DNA from: Lingula anatina
Taxonomy: Eukaryota; Brachiopoda; Lingulata; Lingulida; Lingulidae
Assembly (NCBI RefSeq): GCF_001039355.2
Contig: NW_019775458.1
Coordinates: forward strand, 822,297-886,296
Direction: 5' to 3'
Length of the DNA: 64,000 nucleotides
Positions 46,332-59,276 of the stretch are shown here, piece by piece. Position 1 is the first letter of the stretch; every line of letters begins with the position of its first letter. The notes beneath the pieces were generated by a model, which saw nothing but the letters and a program-made list of their open reading frames with translations, ran no database searches and was not told the DNA's origin. Position numbers and translations under genes: made by a program.

Positions 46332-49300
46332 CAGTTCATAAATGAAAATTTAAAAAACTACTCATTATTCCACAGGCCTAAGGGACCCGCCGCCAAGCTT
46401 TGGGACATTTTCCGTATAACATCACCGGACAACGAAGAACTCTCAGAGAGCTGGTGCCTAGAGGTAACCAAGCGGGTCTGCAAGGTGATCGTATACTGGC
46501 TTCTCCTCTTCTTCATCCTCGGGTCGACCGTCATCCATAAAATCACGCTTATGATCTCGGTGGCCCAGTCGAGGACAGAAAAGTGGCTGACTTGCGAGGT
46601 TGACATGTTTGGGAATTTGACGAACTGCATAGTGGATCCGGGAGTTCACAAAAACACCAATTTGACGGATAGGGTTCGCTGTGATGAGGTCTCCGTGAGA
46701 TGGATATGGGGGCTTGCAGCCACCATGTGTTTTCCCTATCTGCTAACTTTCATGCAGTGTCTATTCAAGGTTCTCTTCAAGGTAACGTTGTGGCCGAGTT
46801 TGGGAACGTTCTTTGCGGTAAGTAGACTCCGTGTATTTATTCTTTATATTTTTCTGTTTAGTTGTATTTAGCTAATCAACGAGGCGAAAATGAAGGGCCC
46901 GATTTGATATCTACAAGATGCCTTTTCTGTAACTTTATTTTTTCTATTTGTTTATATTTCTATTACTTTTATTTTGTTAGCTACTTTTGTACTTATATTT
47001 CGTCTTTTTATGCATGTTGAAATCTATAAAGAAAAACCTAAAACCGATAAAATTGATATAAAATACGGTCTTCAACCATCCAACCCATAACATTACCAAG
47101 TTATAAATGTAATAGTGTATTTTTCCTTATTCCAATCAGTAAGTCAGTGTATTGAAGCTTGCAATTTTGTCTTAGTCTGTCTAGACAGAAAAATGCAAAG
47201 TAATACTTCTGTCAAATATATTCAATTCCGCTTAGATCTGTGTGGGTCCAATGGTGATCAAACAATACACTTTAAGTAATTTTGTGAAAAAGAAGCTGCG
47301 TGAAAATGTTATTGAAATCCAAAGCAACTGATTGTCTCTGTCTCTGTGTCCCAGTTAAACAATTTTCGCCTGGTGATTTTAGAATTATAATAATGTTATA
47401 GATAAAGTGGCTGATAGCATAACAAGAAATCTAGGTATTCGCGTATGTTATCACTTATATTCATGTTCCCTGCAAATTGAGAAAGAATGAACTAGGAATA
47501 GTTGGAGACAAATATTGGCCGGGTGCGATTTAAAGCACTGATATATATACCTTGAAAAGAGAGAGAGTGAGAGAGAAAAAGGGAGAGAGAGAGAAAGGTC
47601 AATTTCTCATCTACAGTCCAGTAAACAGAATAGTACATATCAATGATTTACAGTAACTGAGTGGACAGTTTAAATGCCGTAACTTGAAATAAGGAGATAA
47701 GCGTCAAATAAATCACATGGGTGTGGTGCACTTATAACAGTTTCTTAATGACTATACTTTAAGAAGTAGAAAAAATACTATCTCAAAAAGGGATTTCATA
47801 AGCCATGAGTGTTGGAATTTGGATCCGGCATTCACAACCGCCATAATCTAAAAAGATGTGCCGATATATGTAAATAAATCTGTATTTAGAATATAAGGAG
47901 CGCGTGGGTGTAGTTTAAACAAATGATTTGAGCTTACACTAAAGAAACTTGCAACGATCATCCAACCACGGACGATTGTAACGAATGGACATGGGTATAT
48001 AACTTCTTCGGCTCTTCTCGGAACTCTGCCTTACGAGGCAAACTAAATACAGCCAAGTTGCTGACGCTCCTCTACCCTTATCAGCATGATGCCGAGGGCC
48101 ATTACGCCCCCCGGCTGATACTGAACACACACAACTGTTGACATGTTGACATAAGTACATTGCTATGAAGGAAACACCCTGTTCAAAAATTACAAAAATC
48201 AATTCATGATGTCACTAAAATTTTGTTCACAAGTTCATTACCACTCCTGGTAAATTAAATAAAAGTGCTGTTAAAATGGGTCTCAATATTATTATTTGTT
48301 TATTTTTTATTTTTATGATTCTGTAGACTGTAAATAATTTTCTTATCATTACGTACCACTTATGTTAGACTCTGTACCGAGATCTCTTTTTCCAGGATGA
48401 GACAATGCAAAGAAACTAGAAATATTATATTCACAGAGTGGTTCGAAAACAAGCCTAAAGGTGTATACAAAATATGCTGAAATAATTGAGGCAAAATTTT
48501 ATCAGATGAATATTTATTATGATTTAATAGGGAAAAATTATGTGAGATTTGGAGTTGAAAGTCGACGAAAAGCAAGTTCAGTCTAACACGACTGTTTATT
48601 TGCTTTTGGTCTACATCGATGACACATTATTTTTTTCATATCACATAGTGAAACAATTATATTATCAAACTTAAATTAACTTTTCCCCTACAACGAATTT
48701 CCGCAATTTTAAATATATCAGTTTCTATTTATACACCAATTTTAGGAATCAAGATAAATTTCGGTAGAAGGCAAACCCGGAAGTCATCAATCTATTTATG
48801 TGCAACTTAACATTTTCTGTATGTCTGCTTCATTTTTAAGTAACTGGCAACAAATGCTTATCTGTTTACAAAGTAAATTTTGAGGGCTAGACATTAATGT
48901 TTTAAAGAACAGCGCATGGAATTTTGTCGAGACAAACAACACGTTTTCCTGGTGACGTGGACAATTTTTGAGCGCTTGACTCAAGTTAAGGACTGATTAA
49001 ACCCCAATTAATCAATCAATAGAAAAAATAAAAAGATTAAGAAGAAGACTACCCTTGGGATTTCGATATGCCTGATTGTTGCAGATTTGTAATTAAAGTA
49101 AATATGGAAGACGATTTTGTCTTTCTTTTTATTGTATAGATGTAATCATTGTGTCATGAAGCCTTTATTTCGCCACATCCCTCATTTTCCCTGTTGGACG
49201 TGTACATTTGTTATGATTACTGTCCATCAGAGACCTCACTTGCTGTTCTTGCAGTTATAGAATCGGTCGAAGGACTTTAGCCCCTTAAGTACAGTGTAAG

Positions 49301-52300
49301 AGCTAGAGAGACCTTGCTAGGGAGTATATTGTTATTATACCTATATCCTCAATGAAAATTGTTTTGAGGCCCTGTGTCCACATTCTCAATTATCTCCAGC
49401 TAGAACGGCCGTTCAGCACGTTAGCACACAAGGCTACTGTTAGAGCAGCATAGCAACTATATCCACTATTACGCCACAGCGTTCTGAAATATCAATGATA
49501 TCGTTTAGAGTTAATACTTAACAGGGCCAAGGGATTAGGCGGAAAAGTGGACATCGTATTTCATAGTTACATGTACTCTTTACCGGGGACACAGATCGAT
49601 TTTCACTTTATATTATGTCTCTGGCTAAGTATGTGCACTTTTCTTTACTTTGAAAATTAGTTAATCGAATTGAAGTCACCAGTCAGTTGACCTCAGGTAC
49701 TTCACAGTACATTTGGCCCAACGAGGTTGAAAGCGTTTTTAGCACACGGAAAAAATTAAATTCGTACATATGCAGGATTTATAAAAAATCTCATTGATGA
49801 AAAAAATGATCATCCCTGGACAATAATTGCAAAATTGGCCCACGATGGGTTGATCTGCGATAAATGATTTAATTATTGTTTGGTAAAGTGGCTGGTCTGT
49901 CTTGCTCATGAAAACAAAAAAAAAAAAAACATTTCACTCTAAATCTGCTGTTGACAGGAATTCACCTCGATGAAAAAACCTTTATTTATTTGAGCTGTCA
50001 ATTGTGCCTGATAAATGTACAGTATAAGGCATTTCGTTTGTTTTGCAAATGTTTGAACATTGATAAATTGTTTAATAAAAAATTGATAAGGCCTGTTCTT
50101 CATATATATTGTAAAATATTTTAAGACCAAACGGGAGTTAGCAGGGAAATAAGACTTAGGGTGGTTTATTAGATAAAGCTTTTAAATTGTAAGTACAAGA
50201 TTTCTACAAAAATGTTTAAAAAGTTAAATAAAACTTAATACCTATTCCTCTTCTCGTAAAGAAACAAATATCTTATCGTCTGTGCTATTCTAACATATGA
50301 TGTTCACTAAAACAAATAAAATCCCGTCACTTATATATCTTAAATAGTAAAAAACGACACTCTATGCATTTATTAGCCACTACAATGCGCCATAAAGTTA
50401 TTTAACTTATTTAGCACCGTACGCCAACGCTTTTTGTGGAAGGCAAGTTCCATTTTGTTGTTTGCCAATGATAAAGTATGCCTTATCTCCCTATTAGAAA
50501 AGGCACTTCAATATAAAACAAGATGCAGCTCATATATCATGTTATCAATGGGCATTTTTAAGTACTTAATTTTCAAGAGCTTGGGTGCCTTAAGTCGGCG
50601 GTTTATGGGCAAGAGTCGAGAGTCTCTTAAATATATTGACCATAAGAATCCTTCGTTTAAGAATATTGACCAGAGACTAACTACAGTTCGTAAAATTAGT
50701 GTGGATAGACTTCATCGAATTTAAAAGTCGAATTTAGAAGACAAGGGGAGTGTATTTTGCCGAATGGTTTTGCTTATTTTATTTGCGGGAGGGGGTGGCA
50801 CATGTATAAATATTTTTGACTCTCTTCGCTCTGCATCTGAGAAATAGCATAGTGAGACATTTTACTACAATATGTGGGACACAGGGTTAGAAAAATTGCT
50901 TATTTCTTATTTCAGTATAGGCCTATTGTTTATTATTAAACGTGTCTCCGCTTTGTACCCCCGCTTTGAATTCCGTTCTTCAGATACTGACTGTGTTCTA
51001 ACCAGGTGTTGTCCCACAGATAACGTGCCCCCTCCCGCCTTCCGCAGTGATTTTCCTTGATTCATGAACTCTTTTCACTTACAGTCAAAGGCCTGGGGCA
51101 ATTTTTGTATGAAATTTAATCGATTATGTAATTGATAGCCACAATGTTATTTAACTCCGCTATATTTTTAAAAACTTTATTTAAACATGTTAAGTAAAGG
51201 GTAAAACATGTTTAGTGTGCACACTTATCTTACATATAGACTTATTCCATGTTTTGAGTATTTACTCTTCATAAATTGTATGAAGCACTGAGATTCGAAA
51301 TTAATTTAAAACAAATAGTAGTGCATTAGGTATGGATCACAAGTATTAAAGAAATACATTACTGGGAACATTTCCCTTCTCCCTGATATGTTCACGCATA
51401 CACTGTACAAAACAAGCCCTTGTCTCATTATAACATACATGTAATAAGAGAGTTTAAGCCTTTTACCAGTATCTTTGTGTATTTTTTTTAACAATTTAGT
51501 GTAACTTATTTTCTTCCTTTTTAAGGAGAGCTTGCAATTGTGAATATGAATAAACGTTGGTTTAAAAGGCACTATCTGTTAAAGTACTTCTAATTTCTTT
51601 CAGTGTGTGGTTAAGTTAAAATTGTGTATCGAGGGGAATGAGTAAGTGAACTAAAAACCCATCTCATGGCATATTTACATGTGCTAGGATACGAGAGAGA
51701 GCAGGGGCGGATCCAGACATATTTTCTGACAGGCTTCCAAATTATCTTTATTGTTCCATCCTCCATTTTTGACCGTCTTCCGACAGGAAAAATTAGATAC
51801 CCGTCAATGTAAACTTGAAAGTACTCTCAGAGTACAGGAGGAGAACCTATAGATATCTTGTGGCTTGTGAGTACTGATTGCTATAAATGCTTGGTGTGTT
51901 AGTTGAGATTATTGGAATTTTTGAGCACTTAACGTGATTCATGATTGTGCTTTAAAGGACAACATGATTGTGCTATTTCCTTTTCATCCAAAAATAGACA
52001 TATTCCATATGTTTCATTCCTCTTTGAACATCAACACACTTGAAACGTTGCATTCAACATGTTTTGAAAACTTTTTATATGAAATGTGTAGATGATACGG
52101 CGCCTGTCGGTTGAATAACTGAATAACTATGAATAACTATGCACATACAAAATGTTAAATCTGTTACAGTGGTGCAAGTGTAATGATCTTATTCTGAATG
52201 TCAGTAAAACCGTGGAAATGACAGTGCTTTTGAAAAAAAACGCAAATGTGAAAACATCGTTGTTTTGAGAATGCAGTAGTAAAAAGACGAATTAAAATCC

Positions 52301-55300
52301 TGGATAACCATATTAACAGTTTAACTGTCAGTTAAAACTAACTTATAAATACATGACCGATAACAGTGCAAATAAAGCAAGACAAACACTGCACTTTTTA
52401 ACACTCAGAAATTCAATAGACGTTGAGACCGTTTTGATTACCTTTTGCAAATGTGCAATTGAGAGCATTTTAATCTTTGGTATTAGCATCTGGCAAAGCA
52501 GAGCTGCAGTATAACGTTATCAACACCGCCATTAAAATAATTGGGAGAGTTTACTTGCTCAACGCATGGAAATTTTGGTTGATTAAGACCGACTTTCAAA
52601 AAGGCCTTTGTCGTATTGAAAGAATGCTACCAGAAATAATAAAACTGTTAGTGCCAGTTCATTCATGTTTTATTTTTATGATGTAATTCAAGTCAACAAA
52701 ATTTTGGAATCTGAACAATCTGAGCACATCCAATTTTTTATTTTGAGACGTTTTTATCTTCGTCATTCAGTATTATTGTTTTTATTATTTTTATTTAAGA
52801 TAAAAATTAAATTTACGCTCCTTTACATCATACAGGGCTGAATGAAATCCTTTTCGCTATTTGACGAAATGGCTTGACAATTGGTATGGGTATTTTTCCG
52901 ACGTTCTTTAAAAGAAAGTTTACTACCTTGTACTGGTGCTGTGCGGTCGTGATTACTTATTTACTGGTTTGGTTTTTCGCAAATAAAACCCAACGTATTA
53001 ATACAACCGGAACAGTCGCAGTCGTCAAATTCGTAATCAACAAAGTCGTCTCTACCAATCCACAGCATCATACACTCGCTACCATCAGGTTGGACATCAC
53101 CTTGCACCCCTTCAGCTTTCTTCCATCCGTCGTAGGTAACAGTCTTCCCAGTAGGCACCCAGTAGTATTGCGGTTTGAGGAGAGCTTGGCGAACGGCTTT
53201 TGGCAAACCCCAGCTGACGTCAGAGGAACCAGGGCGTCTCTTACCCCCCACAAACCAGCCTTGGAAAGTACCTTGCTTAGTAATGGCTGAAACACAGTAT
53301 ATTTCACAAGTGTTTGTTGAGTAATCTATGTTTTTGATGGTTTCATTGTTGTTGTTCTTTTTTCAAGTGAAAGTTTAGCTGTTAAAAACGTCGCGAACTT
53401 ATTTAACTTGTTTGTTGTCGATGATATAATAGGTGAAAAACCACTAGATAGAGCGTTAAACTTGCATTGTTTAGACAGTAAGGTATAGCAGCAGTTTACA
53501 ATATTTATTTTAAAGAATTCTTCTCATAATGGCGTAAAAGCGAACTTACGTTTAAGATTTTTCTTAAGGAACTCGTGTTCCTCCTTGGATTCAATGGTAA
53601 CTAGGTCAGCTGACTTTGCTTGACAACGGGCTCTGGCCTCGTCCCAAGTTAATTGTGCAACATTAGACTTGAAATAGTAGAAGGAATCCTCAAAGCTGAC
53701 GAAATCATCTGGACATGGTTTTGCTGTTTATGAAAAATAAAAGATATCGTAAACGATATTCTGCAACTAGTAACTCATAGGAATACATGGTAATTAAAAT
53801 TTCATACCCAATATGAGAATCACAGATTGATTTTTCACCAGATATTCACGGATGTTTCTTTGGCTAATTCTGTGCAACTTTCTGTACGAGATAATTTGCA
53901 CGAAATGGACACCATTACAGTGACGGATTAAGGGGGTGTCGGGGGGAGGGAGGGGGGTCCTGACACCCCCTTCGATTTCTGAACAAAATTACACCAGTGG
54001 TACCCTCTTAAAATTAAAAATTTGACAAGCTGAATAATAGTTCTAAACCCTACCAAATGGCACCGTTCACCATCTAAAATACCAAAAATTATTTGGGGCC
54101 CTTTAGCGGGCCCCGAACCCCACGCCAAGGGGGTGGGGGTGGTAATGGTGGGCTTTGCACCCGCGGACCCCCCCCCCCCCCTTCAAATAATCTTGGATCC
54201 GCCCTTGCATTATTCAGCTGGCCTCTGGTAGAGACTTGTAATTTTAAGAGTTTGCTTCAATTTCCAATTGTTAAAACACTATCATGAACAGTTTTATTTG
54301 ACCATGTTTAGATAAGGTGGCGAAAAACAATAAACCAACAAACAACATTGAATGTTTTAAAATTAAATTACGAACATCCTCCATGGTAATTGATTTTTTC
54401 ATTAATCTTTACCGGAGATATGCTTTTTATCCATATCATGTTAATAAGTAATACATTGGATGCTATGGGTGGTTGATAAATATAAACGCTCAAAACACAC
54501 TACTGCCTATCCCCTGATTGGTCTAACCTTAACCTTATTCGGTTAATTTACCTTCCTGATCCACGAATTATCTCGTATACTGTCTGTATATGCATCAGCC
54601 AGCTGGAGTCATGAACGGCAGGCACGTGTTAAAGGTGCCTTATCAAGGAGGCGTCTTGTTTGTTTTCGCACCTATTTGTGATATTCAGTGAATAGCAATA
54701 GTGTTTGTGATATACCGGTATGATATTATACATATCTTGAATAAACTGAGTACCTGGATCATAGGGCTTATAATTACTTATTAGGGATGTAGACAGAAAC
54801 ACACCTATGATTATAAACAGGATAGCAACAGCTGATTAATGGCCAAAAAATAAATAAATAAAAGTAAATAAATAAATGAAAATAGATAAATAAATAAAGA
54901 CTAACAAACGCCTTTTCGAAGGATATTCAAAAGGAATAATTGAACAAAATACATATTTATGCCTTACCGTTAATAGGAATAAGATTTATTAATGGTAGTG
55001 ATTTGACCTTACACACACCACTGTATTTAAGATCTGCCTACAGTCTGTTCTTGAACACCACACATACATGGACATACGATTAAAAAAATCTCTTAGAACA
55101 GGACATGTAGAATCTTTATTGCCATAGCAGGCACGCAAGTAAAAATATTCAGCAGGCTTACCATCCTCCCCCACTCCGCTAAAAAGGGAAAGTATTGCGA
55201 AATTTTGGGTTAATTTTGGGCATTTGACGCTGGTAAGGGGCATGCTGAATTCAGTTTGTTTTGGCGAAGGGGGCATATCTTCCCATGTTTGTCTGGATAA

Positions 55301-58300
55301 ATCCTACAGTGTGCGTTATACCTTTATATAGAAAAATTGACAACTTTTTAAAGAAAGTATTAAATTAAATATATAAAAGTAAAAAAATCGAAAATGAATA
55401 TTTATACCGGCAAATTGCAACACTTTTCCCTCAATTACCAAGGTATAGGCCTAAACCGCCTTCGTAATAGAAGTGAAGACTTTCGAAGTTCAATCGTAGT
55501 TGTGAAAACGGGATAATAGATCGTTTATAGACAATTTTTGTCAATGGTTTTGGATATTGTTTTTCTTTGGTGACACAGAGAAAATAGATGAAAGTTCTGA
55601 AATATAAATCATGTGGACTATAGATAAAGGTTTAACGTGCCGCATAATTCTTTGAATATTTTCAATGAAAACGTGTATTTTAAGATGTCTGTTCCTTAAA
55701 CTGAAAATCCGAGGGCGGGTTTGTACACCTATACGAATGTCAATTCTCCATCTACAGTTCAAACAAAATTGACTCCAATAAATTTATCGAAATTTGGCGT
55801 TTTTTAACACAAAGAGAGGAAAGCCACATCAAAATGGTGCATTTTTGACAACCCAGGCGAATTTTCCTAAAAAACACAACCCTGCATAATATGCTTTACT
55901 TGAGTCCGTATTTTAAATGGCGAAAATTCTTAACCCCATACCGTGAAGCAGTCTTTCTTTGGGGCTCTGCATGTAGCATTAACTTCGTGCTAAATTTAAC
56001 ACATTTGGAGGTGCAGTTTGTTGCATTTCTTCTTTTTTTTTTTTTTTTGCTTTTTTCTTCCTTTTAATGTGTATTATTTAGCGACCATTCCACATAAGGT
56101 CATGGCCAACTTCATAACCTGAATGCAAATTTTTCGTATCATGAAATGCAATCTAGAACATTGACTATCTTACATAAAATTAATTACTAAAATAAAATAA
56201 AATGAAATAAAATAAGATTCAATTGCTATTTTTTCATTATTTTACTGATGAAAAAAATCATTTATGGGGATTATGTTGAAATATGTCCGATATAAGTGTT
56301 AATGTACATTTATATCATAATCGTTCTGGTTGCCTTAACTGGGACATATAATATTTTATGTGAGGTAGGATTCATCAAGGGATGAACTATTACTATTCTC
56401 TTTATAACCATAGGTTTGTTTCTGTCTACATCCCAAAATACAAGAAAACTTGAGTGAGAGAAGTCTTAACTAGAAAAAAACCCATCTCATCAGGTGGTTT
56501 CATACCTTTCCGCAGTGATATTTGCTTGCACGCAAAATACTGCGTTTTCCAACTTGACAGCGTATGTTTTGCGAGGTCTATCTCAAACAGCAGTTCCGCG
56601 AGGGTTTTAGTGCTCCTTTTTCCAAAGATGTTGTCTGGAAAACCAAGGACATGAACTTTGCTGTGAAACGACTTGCACTCGGTCAGCATCTTTTCTTCCA
56701 TAAACTTGATCTGCAAGTTTAAACGATGCAACTCTTGTAGTTTCGCGTCATAATCCGCAGAAGGTAATTTTTGAGCTGCGGCATAAAAGAGGGTGGTGGC
56801 TAGCACCGCTGAATAAAAGAGGTGGCTTGCTGACATCTTGGCTGTCTTGCCTCGTATGATGACGGTGGTTTGAATTACTGGTTTATATACCAGTGCTTTA
56901 TCACATTCGTTTAATGGGCCAAGGCTTGGGGTTCGAAGTGGGGGTAATGTACCCTGTAGCTTTAGTGGCGTTATTTTAATGGATTTATCAGTTTGCTTCT
57001 ACTAGTAAAAAGCAGACTGGATTATTAGAGTATTTATTACCCAGACAGTTGTTTTCTTTCTATCTTCAAAATTATTTGCTAAATAAACAACTGATCGCCT
57101 ACTTGCGATGACATTTTTAGAGCACACCTCTGCGTGAGTTGCGTCAATCATGCCACGATGCCAAGATAACAAAGACATGTACATCTAACCAATCATTTTG
57201 CTCGTCATTTTTCTAATTGTGTTATCAAGCGCAAAGACAATTATTTACATAGGTGGATTCAAGTTCTGCTGTCGAGCCTAAATAAATAAATAAATAAAAT
57301 AAAATAAAATAAAAAATAATAGTATGAAAATAAGACAATGTTAAAAATGGCAAACCCCGACAATTTTCAAATAACTTTTCCATGAACATCATTATGTGAA
57401 GTCTACAAGGAAAACAGTGGTTCCAAATGTGGGACACTTATTAATATTTGCAGTATAATAAAAATCATTTTCTTTTCAATACTTTGATGACTCTTTGTAT
57501 AAGTACATAACAAACAGAACAGACATTCTTGTTTCCACAATTCTACAAATGAACATCTTAAAGCCATCCTGCACGTAGAGAGAAAGTCAGCAATAAAGTT
57601 ATCTTTATGTGGAAATATATTATAGCTTAGAAATATTTTGGTGTTTTGCAGGTTCTTGTCGTGGAAACGTGTCACTCAGTTGGACTGTGCATCCTCGTCT
57701 TCCTCGTCCTTCCCTTTCTTGACATCATTCAAGGTTTGCTCATCATGCACGGAGTGGCGTTTATACCCAGCCTTCTTCAGCTTATCTTGCGCCCACGTGC
57801 CGAGGCCGAGAAGTACCGCCGTACACACATATTCTCAGACTCAGTAGCGATTCTAGTTCAGCTCTCAGCATTGTTTTTCGTCCCTACTCTGGAGACAGTA
57901 TCAAGGAAAAATGCGACAGATACAGAGAGTTCTCTTTATCTGACCTATAATGAGTATGACAACTCTGCCATTACCCCGGCCATTAGAATGTGGCTCGTAC
58001 CCGTCTCACTATTTCTCATTTCTTTATCTTGGTGGGAAAACTTTGTGTGGATTGACCGCAAATCTAGCAAATTCAGCAATCTCCCAGACCGCAGTTTCAT
58101 CCACAAGGCTTTGGTAAAACATAAGAGAAAAATACGCCAGGCGAAGAACAAAATATACTTTTTCATAAGTGCGTGGAAGTTGGCTATAACCCCGGTACTA
58201 CTTCTGGCACTGCTCGTCAGCACAAACAGTCTGGACGTATTTTCGCTGTTCCATTTGGATTTCCAACGATGTAAGGGAACTGACAATCAGGACATCGAAG

Positions 58301-59245
58301 GAGAACCTTATTTTTCTACAGCCACTTGGGAAGCAGGTATTGCCATGCTGATACAGGTGGGTGACAAATCAGTCCAACTGTAAACCATACAGTCGAAATG
58401 TTCAAATTTTTATTAAAAAAATTTTTGTTGAAAAATTATTCCCCACTTTAACAGATATTGAAACGTAGCCTACGTTTGCATCATACCAGGTGTGCTGTAG
58501 TCTCGTCTGCTGGTACTGCGCTAAAACGGCCTGTAAGATACAGATGCAGCGGGTTAGTTTTGCTGCTCCCCTATCGGTGGCGACACCTGTCGCAGTTGCC
58601 ATACTCATCGGCCTTGGCTCGGATGAGAACAAGTCGTATTCCTCTGTAAGTTTACCAAACATGTCTTCAATTTTGATTTATTCGTTTCTATGGCTTTCCG
58701 CTTTAAGTTGACACGTTTGCAAACAAACGACTGAATATTAAGAATGATTTTAACACCAAAATAAACAGAACAGTGTGTGAATAGATCAGGGCTTATATAG
58801 TGTATATTTTCCAGGTTTCACTGCTCAAAACACATTTTGCACTAAGTGGAATTGCTAGTAACCATTAACTTGAATAAAATAGCCACATACAACAGATGAG
58901 GAATGTTCGCTCTTACTTTTTCAAAGGACATATCGATGTTTTCTACAAGATCTATCGATCATTAGTTCTGAAGAAATTGTTGAAGGCATGATATAATTTC
59001 GCGCCAAAATACACTATGTCCACACTGATTTACAGCCTAACGTCAATTTGCTTTTCCAGCTGATCACTAATCATCTGGAGTGGAACTTTCCCGACTTTAC
59101 CACCGACTTGAGCGAGAGATACCGCTGGCTGTGGATATGGATAATTTGGTGGCCATCACTTGCATGGATAACTTTTTATATCTGGATGCCAAGATCTGAA
59201 CGGCTGGCCAAGGGAGAGAAGTAAATAATCTCTCTCTCATTTTCG

Positions 59246-59276
<31 letters not shown>

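Noticed and set aside
47939-48202. Open frame on the minus strand in chitin synthase B intron 2
   Set aside because: No recognisable domain, no promoter or splice support.
54989-55276. Minus-strand Cys-containing open frame inside the lectin intron, considered as an extra lectin exon
   Set aside because: The lectin exons already join in phase, the peptide does not resemble a lectin domain, and no matching splice pair frames it.
56925-56960. GGGGTTCGAAGTGGGG, considered as a tRNA T-arm
   Set aside because: No acceptor, D or anticodon arms could be paired around it.
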